Source of the DNA: Flavobacterium limi
GTDB lineage: Bacteria; Bacteroidota; Bacteroidia; Flavobacteriales; Flavobacteriaceae
Reading direction: 5' to 3'
Assembly: GCF_010645075.1 (NCBI RefSeq)
Contig: NZ_JAADZV010000005.1
Coordinates: 186,001 to 250,000, forward strand
DNA length: 64,000 nt
Below the pieces are notes generated by a model. It was not told the origin of the DNA and searched no databases. It worked only from the letters and a program-made list of their open reading frames with translations. The position numbers were made by a program, and so were the translations under genes. Within the stretch, counting starts at the first letter, position 1, and each line of letters begins with the position of its first letter. Below are positions 36,788 to 44,605 of the stretch, in pieces.

Positions 36788-38173
36788 TTAATAGCCTGGA
36801 TTCTGAGGCATAAGATTTTTATTCAGAGTAAGTTCACTTTGGGGGATTGGCATTAAATTATCAGTTGAATTCCAACCTGATTTACTATCTCCAAGCACAC
36901 TGTCGAGCATCCCGGTACGTTTGAGATCAAAAAAACGGTGTCCCTGTTCGGTAAATAATTCATGTCTTCTTTCTATGATTAAAGCAGTAATGATTTCCTG
37001 TTGCGTTACAGCTGAAGTATCATTAAGCCCTGCACGGTTTCTGACTTTATTCAGATCTTCTTTGGCACCTATCAGATCACCTTGATAGACCCTTGCTTCT
37101 GCCCGAATTAAATACTGTTCTGCCGTTCTGAAAATTATTGAGTATTCCTTTGATACAGTGGTGGCGTTATTTTCTTTGTATTTAAAAGGATGATAAAAGA
37201 CTGCGGTATTTTTTGAGACTGTTTTTATCCAGCCGGATCGGCGTAGATCTCCAGGCTCAAATGAGTTTACAAGACTTCCTGTAAGAGATACCTGCGGAGG
37301 TGGAACGGTAGTAAAAGTAAAATAAGTGGCTTCTGCTGTATTTCTTCCAGCTACTCCCGCTTGAAGCTGCCAGATGGTTTCTCGGGATGTAACAAGGAAA
37401 ACTTTGTCTGTAGTTTCAAGCGTGTAGATCTCTTGCTGATTTAAAACCGAAGATGCCATGTTCGATGCAGATTCATATAATTTGGCATATAGGTAGATTC
37501 TGGACAGAAGAGCTTTAGCGGTAATAGAATTTGGGCGCACACGGTTCTGATCAAGATACTGTAAAGGAAGGAGTTCTGAGGCATTTTTCAGATCAGAGCT
37601 TATTTTTTCATACAGAACGGCAACGGAAGTTTTTGAGACCGAGCTGTTTTTCTTGTAATCAGTATCCGTAATATAAGGAATATCTCCAAACAGTTGTGCA
37701 AGATAGAAATGGAGTAGTGATCTAATAAAGAGGGCTTCACCTTGAAGCTGTTTTTTCTGTTCTAACGTAAGATTCTGAGACTTCTCTGTACCTTCAATGA
37801 TTGCATTTGCAGCATAAATCTGATTGTAAGATGCATTCCAAAACCCGTTGACAGTTGTGTTTGATGGAAGCAGAGAATTTTTGTAAAAATTCACGCTGAA
37901 ATTATTAGGTGTCTCACTACTGACCAGTTCGTCAGTATAATTGCCTAGAGTATTTGAGATTCCCTGACCTGTACCTGTTAAAATGCCTTTATCCCTAATA
38001 TTAGAATAAATATTAAGAAGTGCTGCTTCAGCAGTGTTATAATCCTCAAATACTGCTGATGAGGCAAGCTGTGATTTTGGAAGATCCACTTCCAGAAAAG
38101 ACTCACATGACGAAATGATAACAGTCGTTGTAAGGAACAATGCATACAATGTTATTCTATAAAATGCCTTCAT
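36788..38173 (-). CDS. SusD/RagB-family outer-membrane lipoprotein
   Basis: 461 aa. The signal has lipobox ISSC (Cys23). SusD features include FEDYNTAEAALLNIYSNIRD near the start and the C-terminal IIERRHELFTEQGHRFFDLKRTG motif. SusD-type proteins are the lid of a SusC transporter and bind the substrate at the cell surface. It lies 10 bp after the susC-like gene. The neighbouring peptidase suggests peptide rather than glycan. Confidence 0.95.
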   Translation of the reverse strand: MKAFYRITLYALFLTTTVIISSCESFLEVDLPKSQLASSAVFEDYNTAEAALLNIYSNIRDKGILTGTGQGISNTLGNYTDELVSSETPNNFSVNFYKNSLLPSNTTVNGFWNASYNQIYAANAIIEGTEKSQNLTLEQKKQLQGEALFIRSLLHFYLAQLFGDIPYITDTDYKKNSSVSKTSVAVLYEKISSDLKNASELLPLQYLDQNRVRPNSITAKALLSRIYLYAKLYESASNMASSVLNQQEIYTLETTDKVFLVTSRETIWQLQAGVAGRNTAEATYFTFTTVPPPQVSLTGSLVNSFEPGDLRRSGWIKTVSKNTAVFYHPFKYKENNATTVSKEYSIIFRTAEQYLIRAEARVYQGDLIGAKEDLNKVRNRAGLNDTSAVTQQEIITALIIERRHELFTEQGHRFFDLKRTGMLDSVLGDSKSGWNSTDNLMPIPQSELTLNKNLMPQNPGY

Positions 38174-38183
38174 AATAATTTGT

Positions 38184-41100
38184 TTAAAAAATTAGCTGTA
38201 TGCCTGCGGTGATTACTTTAAGAGGCGGCAGAAATCCGTAACTAAGGAATTCAGGATCACCGTCAGGGTACTTAGTAAATGTTAAAAGATTTTGACCCTG
38301 AATCATAATTTTAAGCTGTGTTTCATTATGTTTCAAAGGGACATTATAGGATAGAGAAATATTCTTAAGCCTGATAAAAGAAGCATCAGTAATTGAAGCT
38401 GTACTTTCGTCCAGTAAATAATTTCCCGTGAGCGCATCATCGTTGTAGCCTGTAGTGTAGATTTGGTAAGGAGTAGAGTTTCCAGGCTGATTCCAGCTAT
38501 TTACAATTCTTTGTTGCTGGTTGGACATCATTCCAGCAGGACCCATTGGATAAGTTTTGTTTTTCTGTTTTACAAACTGAAATAGAAAATCTAATGAAAG
38601 ACGTTTATATATTAGCTGATTTTGAATTCCTCCGTAGTATTTTGGACTAAAATCCGCAACTGTCTGTTTGTCTTCAGGAAAAGTTATTAAACCGTCTCCA
38701 TTTTTATCTTCAAATTCGTAAATGCCGTTCTGCTGATTTACGCCTTTGAAATTGTACTGCAGTTCAATATTAATTGGACTTCCTATTCTGTATTTTTCGC
38801 TATATGGCGATGTTTCAAGATCTGGAAAAGAAACCAGCTTGTTTTTTGCAAAGGTCAGATTTATGTTAGTGGTCCAGGAAAAATTTTTAAGTGCAAAATT
38901 TGCAGTTCGTAGGGTAAGTTCAAGCCCGCTGTTTTCAACCACTGCATTTAGATTTGCCTGTATGGAATTAAAACCTGTTGTTCCAGGCAACGGCAATCCT
39001 ACAAGCTGATTTGATGATCTGTTCTGATACCATGCTATCGTTGTAAAAATGCGATCTTGATGAAAACCCAGTTCAGCCGCGACTTCAAATTTTTTATTTA
39101 TCTCCCATCTAAAATCTGCATTATACAAACGGGAAGGGGCAAGCCCTGTAATGCCATTATAAATTGCGCTCGAAGTAGTATAGGTGTCCAGAAACTGGTA
39201 ATCGCCAATCTGGTCGCTACCAGTCGTACCGTAACTTGTTCTGATTTTTCCGAAACTAAGCCATTTACTATTCTTAAAAAAACTTTCTTTAGAAAAGAGC
39301 CATGCAAAACCTCCTGCACCAAAATTGGCATACTGGTTTCTTGGCCCGAAACGGCTTGATCCGTCTCTTCTCGCCGTTAGATTCAAAATGTAACGTTGGT
39401 AAAGATTATAATTTATGCGTCCAAAGAAAGCCTGGTATTTATATAAAGTTTCATCATTGCTAAGTACACGGATAACCCTTGCAGCAGCCATATTGTACAT
39501 TAGGCTATTTGAATTAAAGCCCGTTCCTGACTGTACATTTCTGTTGTTTCTCTGGCTCTGAAAAGTTGAACCAACCAGAATATCCAGACTACTTGATTCA
39601 AAGTCCTTTTTCCAGTTTATCTGCGGCTCTACAATCCATGAGGACCTCCCTGTATTATTAACAAACAGGATTGAACTTGCACTGGTTACGTTGAGCGAAG
39701 GATTATAAATCGTGGATGGCACAACACGTGTTTCATCATTAAAAAGGCTAGTGTACCCTAGATTGGTCTTAAATGATAACGCGCTGGAAATTTCATAAGA
39801 GATAATTGTATTTGCTGTGAGATCATTTGTTTTGGACTTAAATTCTGTATTAAGATTTGCAAGCGGATTAATCCATGTTCCATTTTCCCAATTTAATTCT
39901 CCGCCAGGATTGAATAGTGCAGGTGCATTTGGAGGGAGCGATCTGGCATCATATGTTAGATCAAATGACGGCTGATTATTTGACTGAATATTATATCCAG
40001 TTGAAAAAGAGAATTTAAATTTGGAATCATTGGACTGATGATTAATACTTATTTGTCCGCTTCCTTTGCTGTAAAGAAAGTCGCCCGGGAAAACAGTGCT
40101 CTGTGTATGATAAGAGCCTCCTGCCAGAAACTGAGTATTTTCAGAACCCCCGGATATTGTAGCATTAAGATCAGTAATTTGTGCTGTTCCTCCCAGGAAT
40201 TCTTTCTGCCAGTTTGTGTAACGGTTTTGGTCCCATGTTCCATTGACATCATAATCAAGGGGACTATATTCAGCTAGTCCGTCATTTATAAAGGCCTGCT
40301 TTCGCATTTTTAGGTATTGTTCTGTATTCATCAGTTTGAGAAAATGTGTTACCCTTCCTGCTCCTGTGGAGGTGTTGATGCTAAATTTTGTCCGGCCTTG
40401 TTTTCCTTTTTTGGTAGTAATTAACACTACCCCATTTGCTCCCCTGGAACCGTATATAGACGTTGCGTCTGCATCTTTTAAGATTTCAATGCTTTCAATT
40501 GTGTCTGGATTAATTCCGTTGAGCGGACTGGTGCGAGTTGGAAAAGATGTGCTAGTCTGTGCGGATCCTATAGATTCAGAAGAAAAAGGTACACCGTCAA
40601 TGATATAAAGCGGAGTATTTCCTTCTGAACGAAGACTGTTCTGTCCTCTGATTTTTATATCAAAGCCTCCGCCAGGAACTCCTGTGGTCTGTGTAATGGA
40701 AACACCGGCCATACGTCCCTGCATGGTAGCTAGAACATTTGTTACAGGCTGTGTCTCAATATCTTTAGAAGTAATACGAGCAATACTTCCAGTTCGTTCA
40801 CTTTCTTTTACAGAATAGTATCCTGCGTTAACTCGAACTTCCTGCAGAGTGGTTGTATCATATATCAGTTGGACATCGACTTTTGTACGACCTTTTACAA
40901 GTATTAGTGCGGTTTTAAAACCAATAAATGATACTATTAAAGTATCCTGTGGGGAGGCTGAAAGGCTGTATTGACCATTATAATCTGAAATAGCTGTAGA
41001 ATTAGTTTTATTCTTTACAGTAATAGTAACTCCGGGCAATGGATTGCTGCCATCGCTTATAGTTCCTTGAATTTGATGCTGTTGAATAAAGAAGAAATTA

Positions 41101-41207
41101 TTCCGATAAAAATTTTTGGCGCAAACGGACGAAAAAGACAAGAGCATACCCATAAAAATTAGGCAATAAAGAGCTTTCCCATCCTTGTAGAATGAATAAT
41201 TATTCAT
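38184..41207 (-). CDS. SusC/RagA-family TonB-linked outer-membrane transporter
   Basis: 1007 aa. After the signal region comes a carboxypeptidase-D-like domain (IQGTISDGSNPLPGVTITVK), a plug domain (NVLATMQGRMAGVSITQTTG, then PLYIIDGVPF), and the SusC signature GANGVVLITTKKGKQG. The beta-barrel ends in ITAGIQLIF with terminal Phe. It forms the TonB-driven import channel with the following SusD. First gene of its operon. No ECF sigma/anti-sigma pair is adjacent, so control must come from elsewhere. Confidence 0.96.
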   Translation of the reverse strand: MNNYSFYKDGKALYCLIFMGMLLSFSSVCAKNFYRNNFFFIQQHQIQGTISDGSNPLPGVTITVKNKTNSTAISDYNGQYSLSASPQDTLIVSFIGFKTALILVKGRTKVDVQLIYDTTTLQEVRVNAGYYSVKESERTGSIARITSKDIETQPVTNVLATMQGRMAGVSITQTTGVPGGGFDIKIRGQNSLRSEGNTPLYIIDGVPFSSESIGSAQTSTSFPTRTSPLNGINPDTIESIEILKDADATSIYGSRGANGVVLITTKKGKQGRTKFSINTSTGAGRVTHFLKLMNTEQYLKMRKQAFINDGLAEYSPLDYDVNGTWDQNRYTNWQKEFLGGTAQITDLNATISGGSENTQFLAGGSYHTQSTVFPGDFLYSKGSGQISINHQSNDSKFKFSFSTGYNIQSNNQPSFDLTYDARSLPPNAPALFNPGGELNWENGTWINPLANLNTEFKSKTNDLTANTIISYEISSALSFKTNLGYTSLFNDETRVVPSTIYNPSLNVTSASSILFVNNTGRSSWIVEPQINWKKDFESSSLDILVGSTFQSQRNNRNVQSGTGFNSNSLMYNMAAARVIRVLSNDETLYKYQAFFGRINYNLYQRYILNLTARRDGSSRFGPRNQYANFGAGGFAWLFSKESFFKNSKWLSFGKIRTSYGTTGSDQIGDYQFLDTYTTSSAIYNGITGLAPSRLYNADFRWEINKKFEVAAELGFHQDRIFTTIAWYQNRSSNQLVGLPLPGTTGFNSIQANLNAVVENSGLELTLRTANFALKNFSWTTNINLTFAKNKLVSFPDLETSPYSEKYRIGSPINIELQYNFKGVNQQNGIYEFEDKNGDGLITFPEDKQTVADFSPKYYGGIQNQLIYKRLSLDFLFQFVKQKNKTYPMGPAGMMSNQQQRIVNSWNQPGNSTPYQIYTTGYNDDALTGNYLLDESTASITDASFIRLKNISLSYNVPLKHNETQLKIMIQGQNLLTFTKYPDGDPEFLSYGFLPPLKVITAGIQLIF

Positions 41208-41247
41208 AATATTGGAATTGGTTAGTTAAACGAAGATTTGATTAGCT

Positions 41248-41294
41248 ATGGTCCTCTGCGCTAGTTTGGTCGCTGCAGCAGAGGGCCATTTTTT
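41248..41294 (+). terminator. Plus-strand hairpin in the susC leader
   Basis: ATGG-T-CCTCTGC (41248-41259) pairs with GCAGAGG-G-CCAT (41278-41289) and is followed by TTTTTT. This is a good plus-strand intrinsic terminator, but no plus-strand gene precedes it. It lies 41 bp upstream of the susC ATG and would also fold in the susC leader RNA. Confidence 0.5.
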
Positions 41295-41438
41295 ATGCAT
41301 TAAGTAAACGGCTTAATGATCATAAGGAGTATAAATTTATTTCACAGACAAAGCGTTTAGTTCGACTTCATAATGCGAATCTTAAAACAAAAACAGGAGA
41401 AATATCGCCAAGAATAACAGTGAGTTTTGAGCATAAAA

Positions 41439-41595
41439 AAGCGTGGTACTCATCTTAAACGTCTCTGGTACTTGGCATGACCTCCCACGAATAAGCGAGC
41501 CCACGCCAATAGACGTGAGCATCTTACTTATCATCTCGTGGATTAAACTGCCAAGTTTTGAGCCGAGATTCTAAGCGAATGCTTCAATTTTTTTT
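41439..41595 (+). ncRNA. Candidate structured RNA with intrinsic terminator
   Basis: Nested inverted repeats form a long imperfect rod: AAGC (41439)/GCTT (41584), CTTA/TAAG, TCTC-T-GG/CCGAGA, CTTGGCA (41471-41477)/TGCCAAG (41549-41555), CCACGA (41485-41490)/TCGTGG (41536-41541), ATAAG/CTTAT, and an apical GCCCACG/CGTGAGC pair with one mismatch. Eight T's follow at 41588-41595. The segment has no coding potential. It could be a small RNA of 6S-like shape, a leader for the downstream defence operon, or a tiny palindromic element. No reverse transcriptase is nearby. Confidence 0.5.
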
Positions 41596-41664
41596 ACTTG
41601 AAGAATCGCAAAAATACATTTTCTGTATGTATTTGAAATACAAATATATAAAATTATTCAAAAC

Positions 41665-41682
41665 ATGGTCGAATTCGACCAT
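41665..41682. promoter_or_regulatory. 18-bp perfect palindrome, likely operator of the XRE regulator
   Basis: ATGGTCGAATTCGACCAT is perfectly self-complementary and stands out in AT-rich surroundings. It lies 44 bp upstream of the xre ATG, where the promoter should be. XRE-family dimers bind such palindromes, so autoregulation is the simplest reading. Confidence 0.6.
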
Positions 41683-41726
41683 AAAATTTTTCTTAAAAAA
41701 AATCAAATTAGTACAAAAATTATATA

Positions 41727-42002
41727 ATGGATAGTAAGGAGGTTAATTTACAACTACGTAAAAAAGTTGGAGACAAAATACAACTTATCAGAAAGGATGA
41801 GTCATATGAAAAAATCGCTTCACGATGTAATTTAGATGCAAGTAAAATCAGCAAAATTGAAAAAGGACGGGTAGATTTTAGAATTAATACAATATTTGAA
41901 ATCGCAAAAGGTCTCAGAGTTCATCCAAAGGAATTGCTAGATATAGAATTTAGCTTTGAAGATTACTACAAAGAAATTGATCATACATATAGAAGTACTT
42001 AA
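41727..42002 (+). CDS. XRE-family helix-turn-helix regulator
   Basis: 91-aa protein made almost entirely of one HTH_3/XRE domain: KKVGDKIQLIRKDESYEKIA, then CNLDASKISKIEKGRVDFRINTIFEIAKGL. It is the first plus-strand gene of the defence operon, preceded by a perfect palindrome. It probably represses or tunes the downstream genes, as small XRE proteins do in restriction-modification and Dnd-linked loci. Confidence 0.88.
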   Translation: MDSKEVNLQLRKKVGDKIQLIRKDESYEKIASRCNLDASKISKIEKGRVDFRINTIFEIAKGLRVHPKELLDIEFSFEDYYKEIDHTYRST

Positions 42003-42047
42003 CAATTATTAAGTTCAAATTGATTACTAATAAAATTGGAATTTTGA

Positions 42048-42167
42048 ATGATTATTCGTATTGCTAATTATAATAATAGAATTATTCTTTATAATAATAG
42101 TCTAAAAATAAGTAAAAAATCTAATATCAATATTTCTGAAGTAATAAATAATACTAAAAAAAATTGA
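42048..42167 (+). CDS. 39-aa leader-like ORF coupled to the helicase gene
   Basis: ATG at 42048 opens a 39-codon frame (MIIRIANYNNRIILYNNSLK and so on) that ends at TGA 42165-42167. That stop overlaps the TTG start of the helicase gene (TTGA), a typical coupled junction. The peptide has an internal near-repeat (NYNNRII/LYNNSLK) and a basic, Asn-rich composition. It may simply serve translational coupling or be a real small protein. No family is recognised. Confidence 0.4.
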   Translation: MIIRIANYNNRIILYNNSLKISKKSNINISEVINNTKKN

Positions 42168-44392
42168 GTTTAAAAAAAATAGAATTTCCAGTTACTTTAA
42201 AAATTTCTTCGTCTGGAGATATGATACCATTACAATTTTTTGGTGAGGTTATTCCTTTGTCTAAGAGGATCCAATTTAAGTTAGGTTATTTTAGTTCATC
42301 TTCAATAAGCACTTTGTCTTATGGTTTTGCTCAATTTATTTATAATGGGGGTAAAATAGATTTTCTAATAAATCATTTTGTTTCTGAAAATGATTATAAA
42401 TTAATTAATAATGAATTTGTTTTGGAACCTGATTTTTATAATTCAATTCAGCAAAATATCCTTAATGATATTGAGCGCCTTAACGATGTTCTAACAAAAA
42501 AACAGATTAAACATTTTTATAATTGTTTGCGATATTTGATTGACCATGATAGAATAAATATTATTCCAGTAACTACAAAAAACGGCGAAATTTCGCACTA
42601 CAAAGAAGCTTTATTTTGGGATGATGAAGACAACCTAATTAATATTGTTGGTAGTTGTAATTTTACTTATAAAGGTATAGTTTGTAATGGGGAAAGCTTT
42701 GTAATTAATCGTTCGTGGGGAGAAGCTTCTGAAAGAGCCAATATTAAAAATGAAATCAAGGATTATGAAAAAATATTTAAAAAAGAATCAAAGGATTTTA
42801 TTTATTTAAACCCTGAGAACCTTATCAATGTAATAAAACAAAAATCTATTTCACTTGATGAAAAGCAACTTTTAGATGAAGAGCTAAATCTTGTTGAATT
42901 GAATAGTGAAGTACATACAGAAGAAGAGCATAAAATTAAAAAAGTTACAGATGCTCTAAGAGAGAAATTTAACAAAACCGTTTTTAAAATTGTCAATGAA
43001 CCACGATTTCCACCTCCTTATAAGCCTAGAGATTATCAAATGAATGCGTATAATAATTGGGTTGATAATCATTTCACTGGTGTTTTTGGTATGGCAACGG
43101 GAACTGGAAAAACAAAAACTTCACTCAATTGTGTGTTAAATGAATATAAAAAAACAAATACATATTTCACTATTATTTTAGTGCCTTCAATAGCGCTTCT
43201 TAATCAATGGGAAGAAGAAGTTTTATCTTTCAATTTTCTGAATATTATTAAAATTGGTGGAGGGAATAACTGGGAGAAGGAATTCTCAAATTACGTCAGT
43301 AATTTTTGCGGTGGTATCAAAAAGAACTTAGTGATTATATCTACCTATGCCAGTTTCACAACTTCCAGATTTCAAAAATATTTTAAAAAAATTGAAGAGG
43401 AATTTCTTTTAATTGCTGACGAAGCACATAATATGGGGGCGAATGATATCAAAAAATCCATAGCAAGTTCAAAAATTAAAAAAAAGATTGGTCTTTCAGC
43501 AACACCAAAACGAGTTTATGATCCTGAAGGAACTGAATTTATTGATCAATTCTTTAATGATAAAGAACCTTATACTTACAGTTTTTCTATGAGAGAAGCA
43601 ATGTCTGAAGGGTTTTTAACAGATTACAAATACTATCCCATGATTGTTGAATTAAATGAGGATGAGCTTGAAGAATATATTGAAATTTCTAAAAAACTAC
43701 TTCGTTATTTTGATTTTGAAAAAGGAGAATTCAAGAAAGACCCGATGGTTGAACGCCTTCTGCTAAAACGAAAAAACATTATTCATAAAGCAAATAATAA
43801 AATAGAAAGCTTTAAAAATATTCTTCTAGAACTTAAACATTTAAACAAAGTAAAATATATTTTCACCTATATTCCTGAAGGCTACATTTATGAAGAGGAT
43901 GGTACTGCAGAAAGAATGCTTGATAAATTTCTAATTGCTGGTAATGAAGTAATTACGACGCTAAAGATGAATTCGTACATTGCCGATGGGCAAAACTTAA
44001 ATGACATATTAAAAGGCTTTTCAGAAGGTAGGATTGATATGCTTTTTGCAATGAAAATGCTTGATGAGGGAGTTGACGTTCCGAGGGCTGAAATCGGTAT
44101 TTTTGCAAGTTCTACCGGAAATCCTAGACAATTTATTCAAAGAAGAGGTCGCCTTTTAAGAACACATAAAGATAAAGCATATGCAACCATTTTCGACATG
44201 GTTGTTATTCCAAAGCTCAACGATAATAATGCAGAGCTTTATACTATGGAAAGAAATTTAGTAAAGAATGAATTGAGAAGGGTTGGTTATTTTGCAAGTT
44301 TAGCAATGAACTTTTACGACTCTAAAACTGCATTAGAAAATGTATGTTTTAAATACGATTTGGATTTGGACACAATAATTAACGAACTGTAA
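42164..44392 (+). CDS. PLD-like nuclease/SF2 helicase, candidate phosphorothioation-linked restriction protein
   Basis: 742 aa from a TTG start; no ATG is available before residue 20, and the TTG overlaps the stop of a short upstream ORF. The N-terminal 220 residues resemble a phospholipase-D-type nuclease half: HYKEALFWDDEDN with His-x-Lys near 145, then GSCNFTYKG. Walker A ATGTGKT is near residue 312 and DEAH near 420. Helicase motif VI is QFIQRRGRLLR. PLD-SSL2 helicase fusions occur in restriction-like systems, and a helicase family is a known genomic associate of dnd loci. It would track and cut DNA. Its substrate (unmodified DNA) is inference. Confidence 0.75.
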   Translation: MSLKKIEFPVTLKISSSGDMIPLQFFGEVIPLSKRIQFKLGYFSSSSISTLSYGFAQFIYNGGKIDFLINHFVSENDYKLINNEFVLEPDFYNSIQQNILNDIERLNDVLTKKQIKHFYNCLRYLIDHDRINIIPVTTKNGEISHYKEALFWDDEDNLINIVGSCNFTYKGIVCNGESFVINRSWGEASERANIKNEIKDYEKIFKKESKDFIYLNPENLINVIKQKSISLDEKQLLDEELNLVELNSEVHTEEEHKIKKVTDALREKFNKTVFKIVNEPRFPPPYKPRDYQMNAYNNWVDNHFTGVFGMATGTGKTKTSLNCVLNEYKKTNTYFTIILVPSIALLNQWEEEVLSFNFLNIIKIGGGNNWEKEFSNYVSNFCGGIKKNLVIISTYASFTTSRFQKYFKKIEEEFLLIADEAHNMGANDIKKSIASSKIKKKIGLSATPKRVYDPEGTEFIDQFFNDKEPYTYSFSMREAMSEGFLTDYKYYPMIVELNEDELEEYIEISKKLLRYFDFEKGEFKKDPMVERLLLKRKNIIHKANNKIESFKNILLELKHLNKVKYIFTYIPEGYIYEEDGTAERMLDKFLIAGNEVITTLKMNSYIADGQNLNDILKGFSEGRIDMLFAMKMLDEGVDVPRAEIGIFASSTGNPRQFIQRRGRLLRTHKDKAYATIFDMVVIPKLNDNNAELYTMERNLVKNELRRVGYFASLAMNFYDSKTALENVCFKYDLDLDTIINEL

Positions 44393-44394
44393 AA

Positions 44395-44604
44395 ATGGAT
44401 AGGAATCAAGTTTTAAGGGAGATATTGTCGGATGAGGAGCTTTGCAAAAAGTATAATATTAAAGATGTTGAAAAACTTACAACAAATGCGCCCTACTTTA
44501 ATAAAACTATTGAGGTGTTGTCTGTTATTATTAATGAAAATGACAATAATTTAAGTGACTCTCAGATTTATAAGAAAATTAAAAACATTCATAACATAGG
44601 GTAA
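44395..44604 (+). CDS. Unrecognised 69-aa protein between helicase and ATPase
   Basis: Small acidic helical protein: MDRNQVLREILSDEELCKKY, then LSVIINENDNNLSDSQIYKKI. It starts 2 bp after the helicase stop and ends 1 bp before the ATPase start, so it is tightly co-translated. It might bridge the two large proteins or regulate them. No family is recognised. Confidence 0.6.
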   Translation: MDRNQVLREILSDEELCKKYNIKDVEKLTTNAPYFNKTIEVLSVIINENDNNLSDSQIYKKIKNIHNIG

Positions 44605-44605
44605 G

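Larger units (their letters stand above)
41208..41726. other. 519-bp intergenic region between susC and the defence island
   Basis: No gene is visible. In order, it contains a plus-strand terminator-like hairpin (41248-41294), a rod-like structured segment ending in a T-run (41439-41595), an inverted repeat AATACAT/ATGTATT (41613-41633), and an 18-bp perfect palindrome (41665-41682). It must hold the divergent susC and xre promoters. Base composition becomes markedly AT-rich from about 41600 on. Confidence 0.6.

Noticed and set aside
41439..41595. Retron or group II intron RNA
   Set aside because: No reverse transcriptase gene lies nearby and the fold is a simple rod, not the branched pattern expected.
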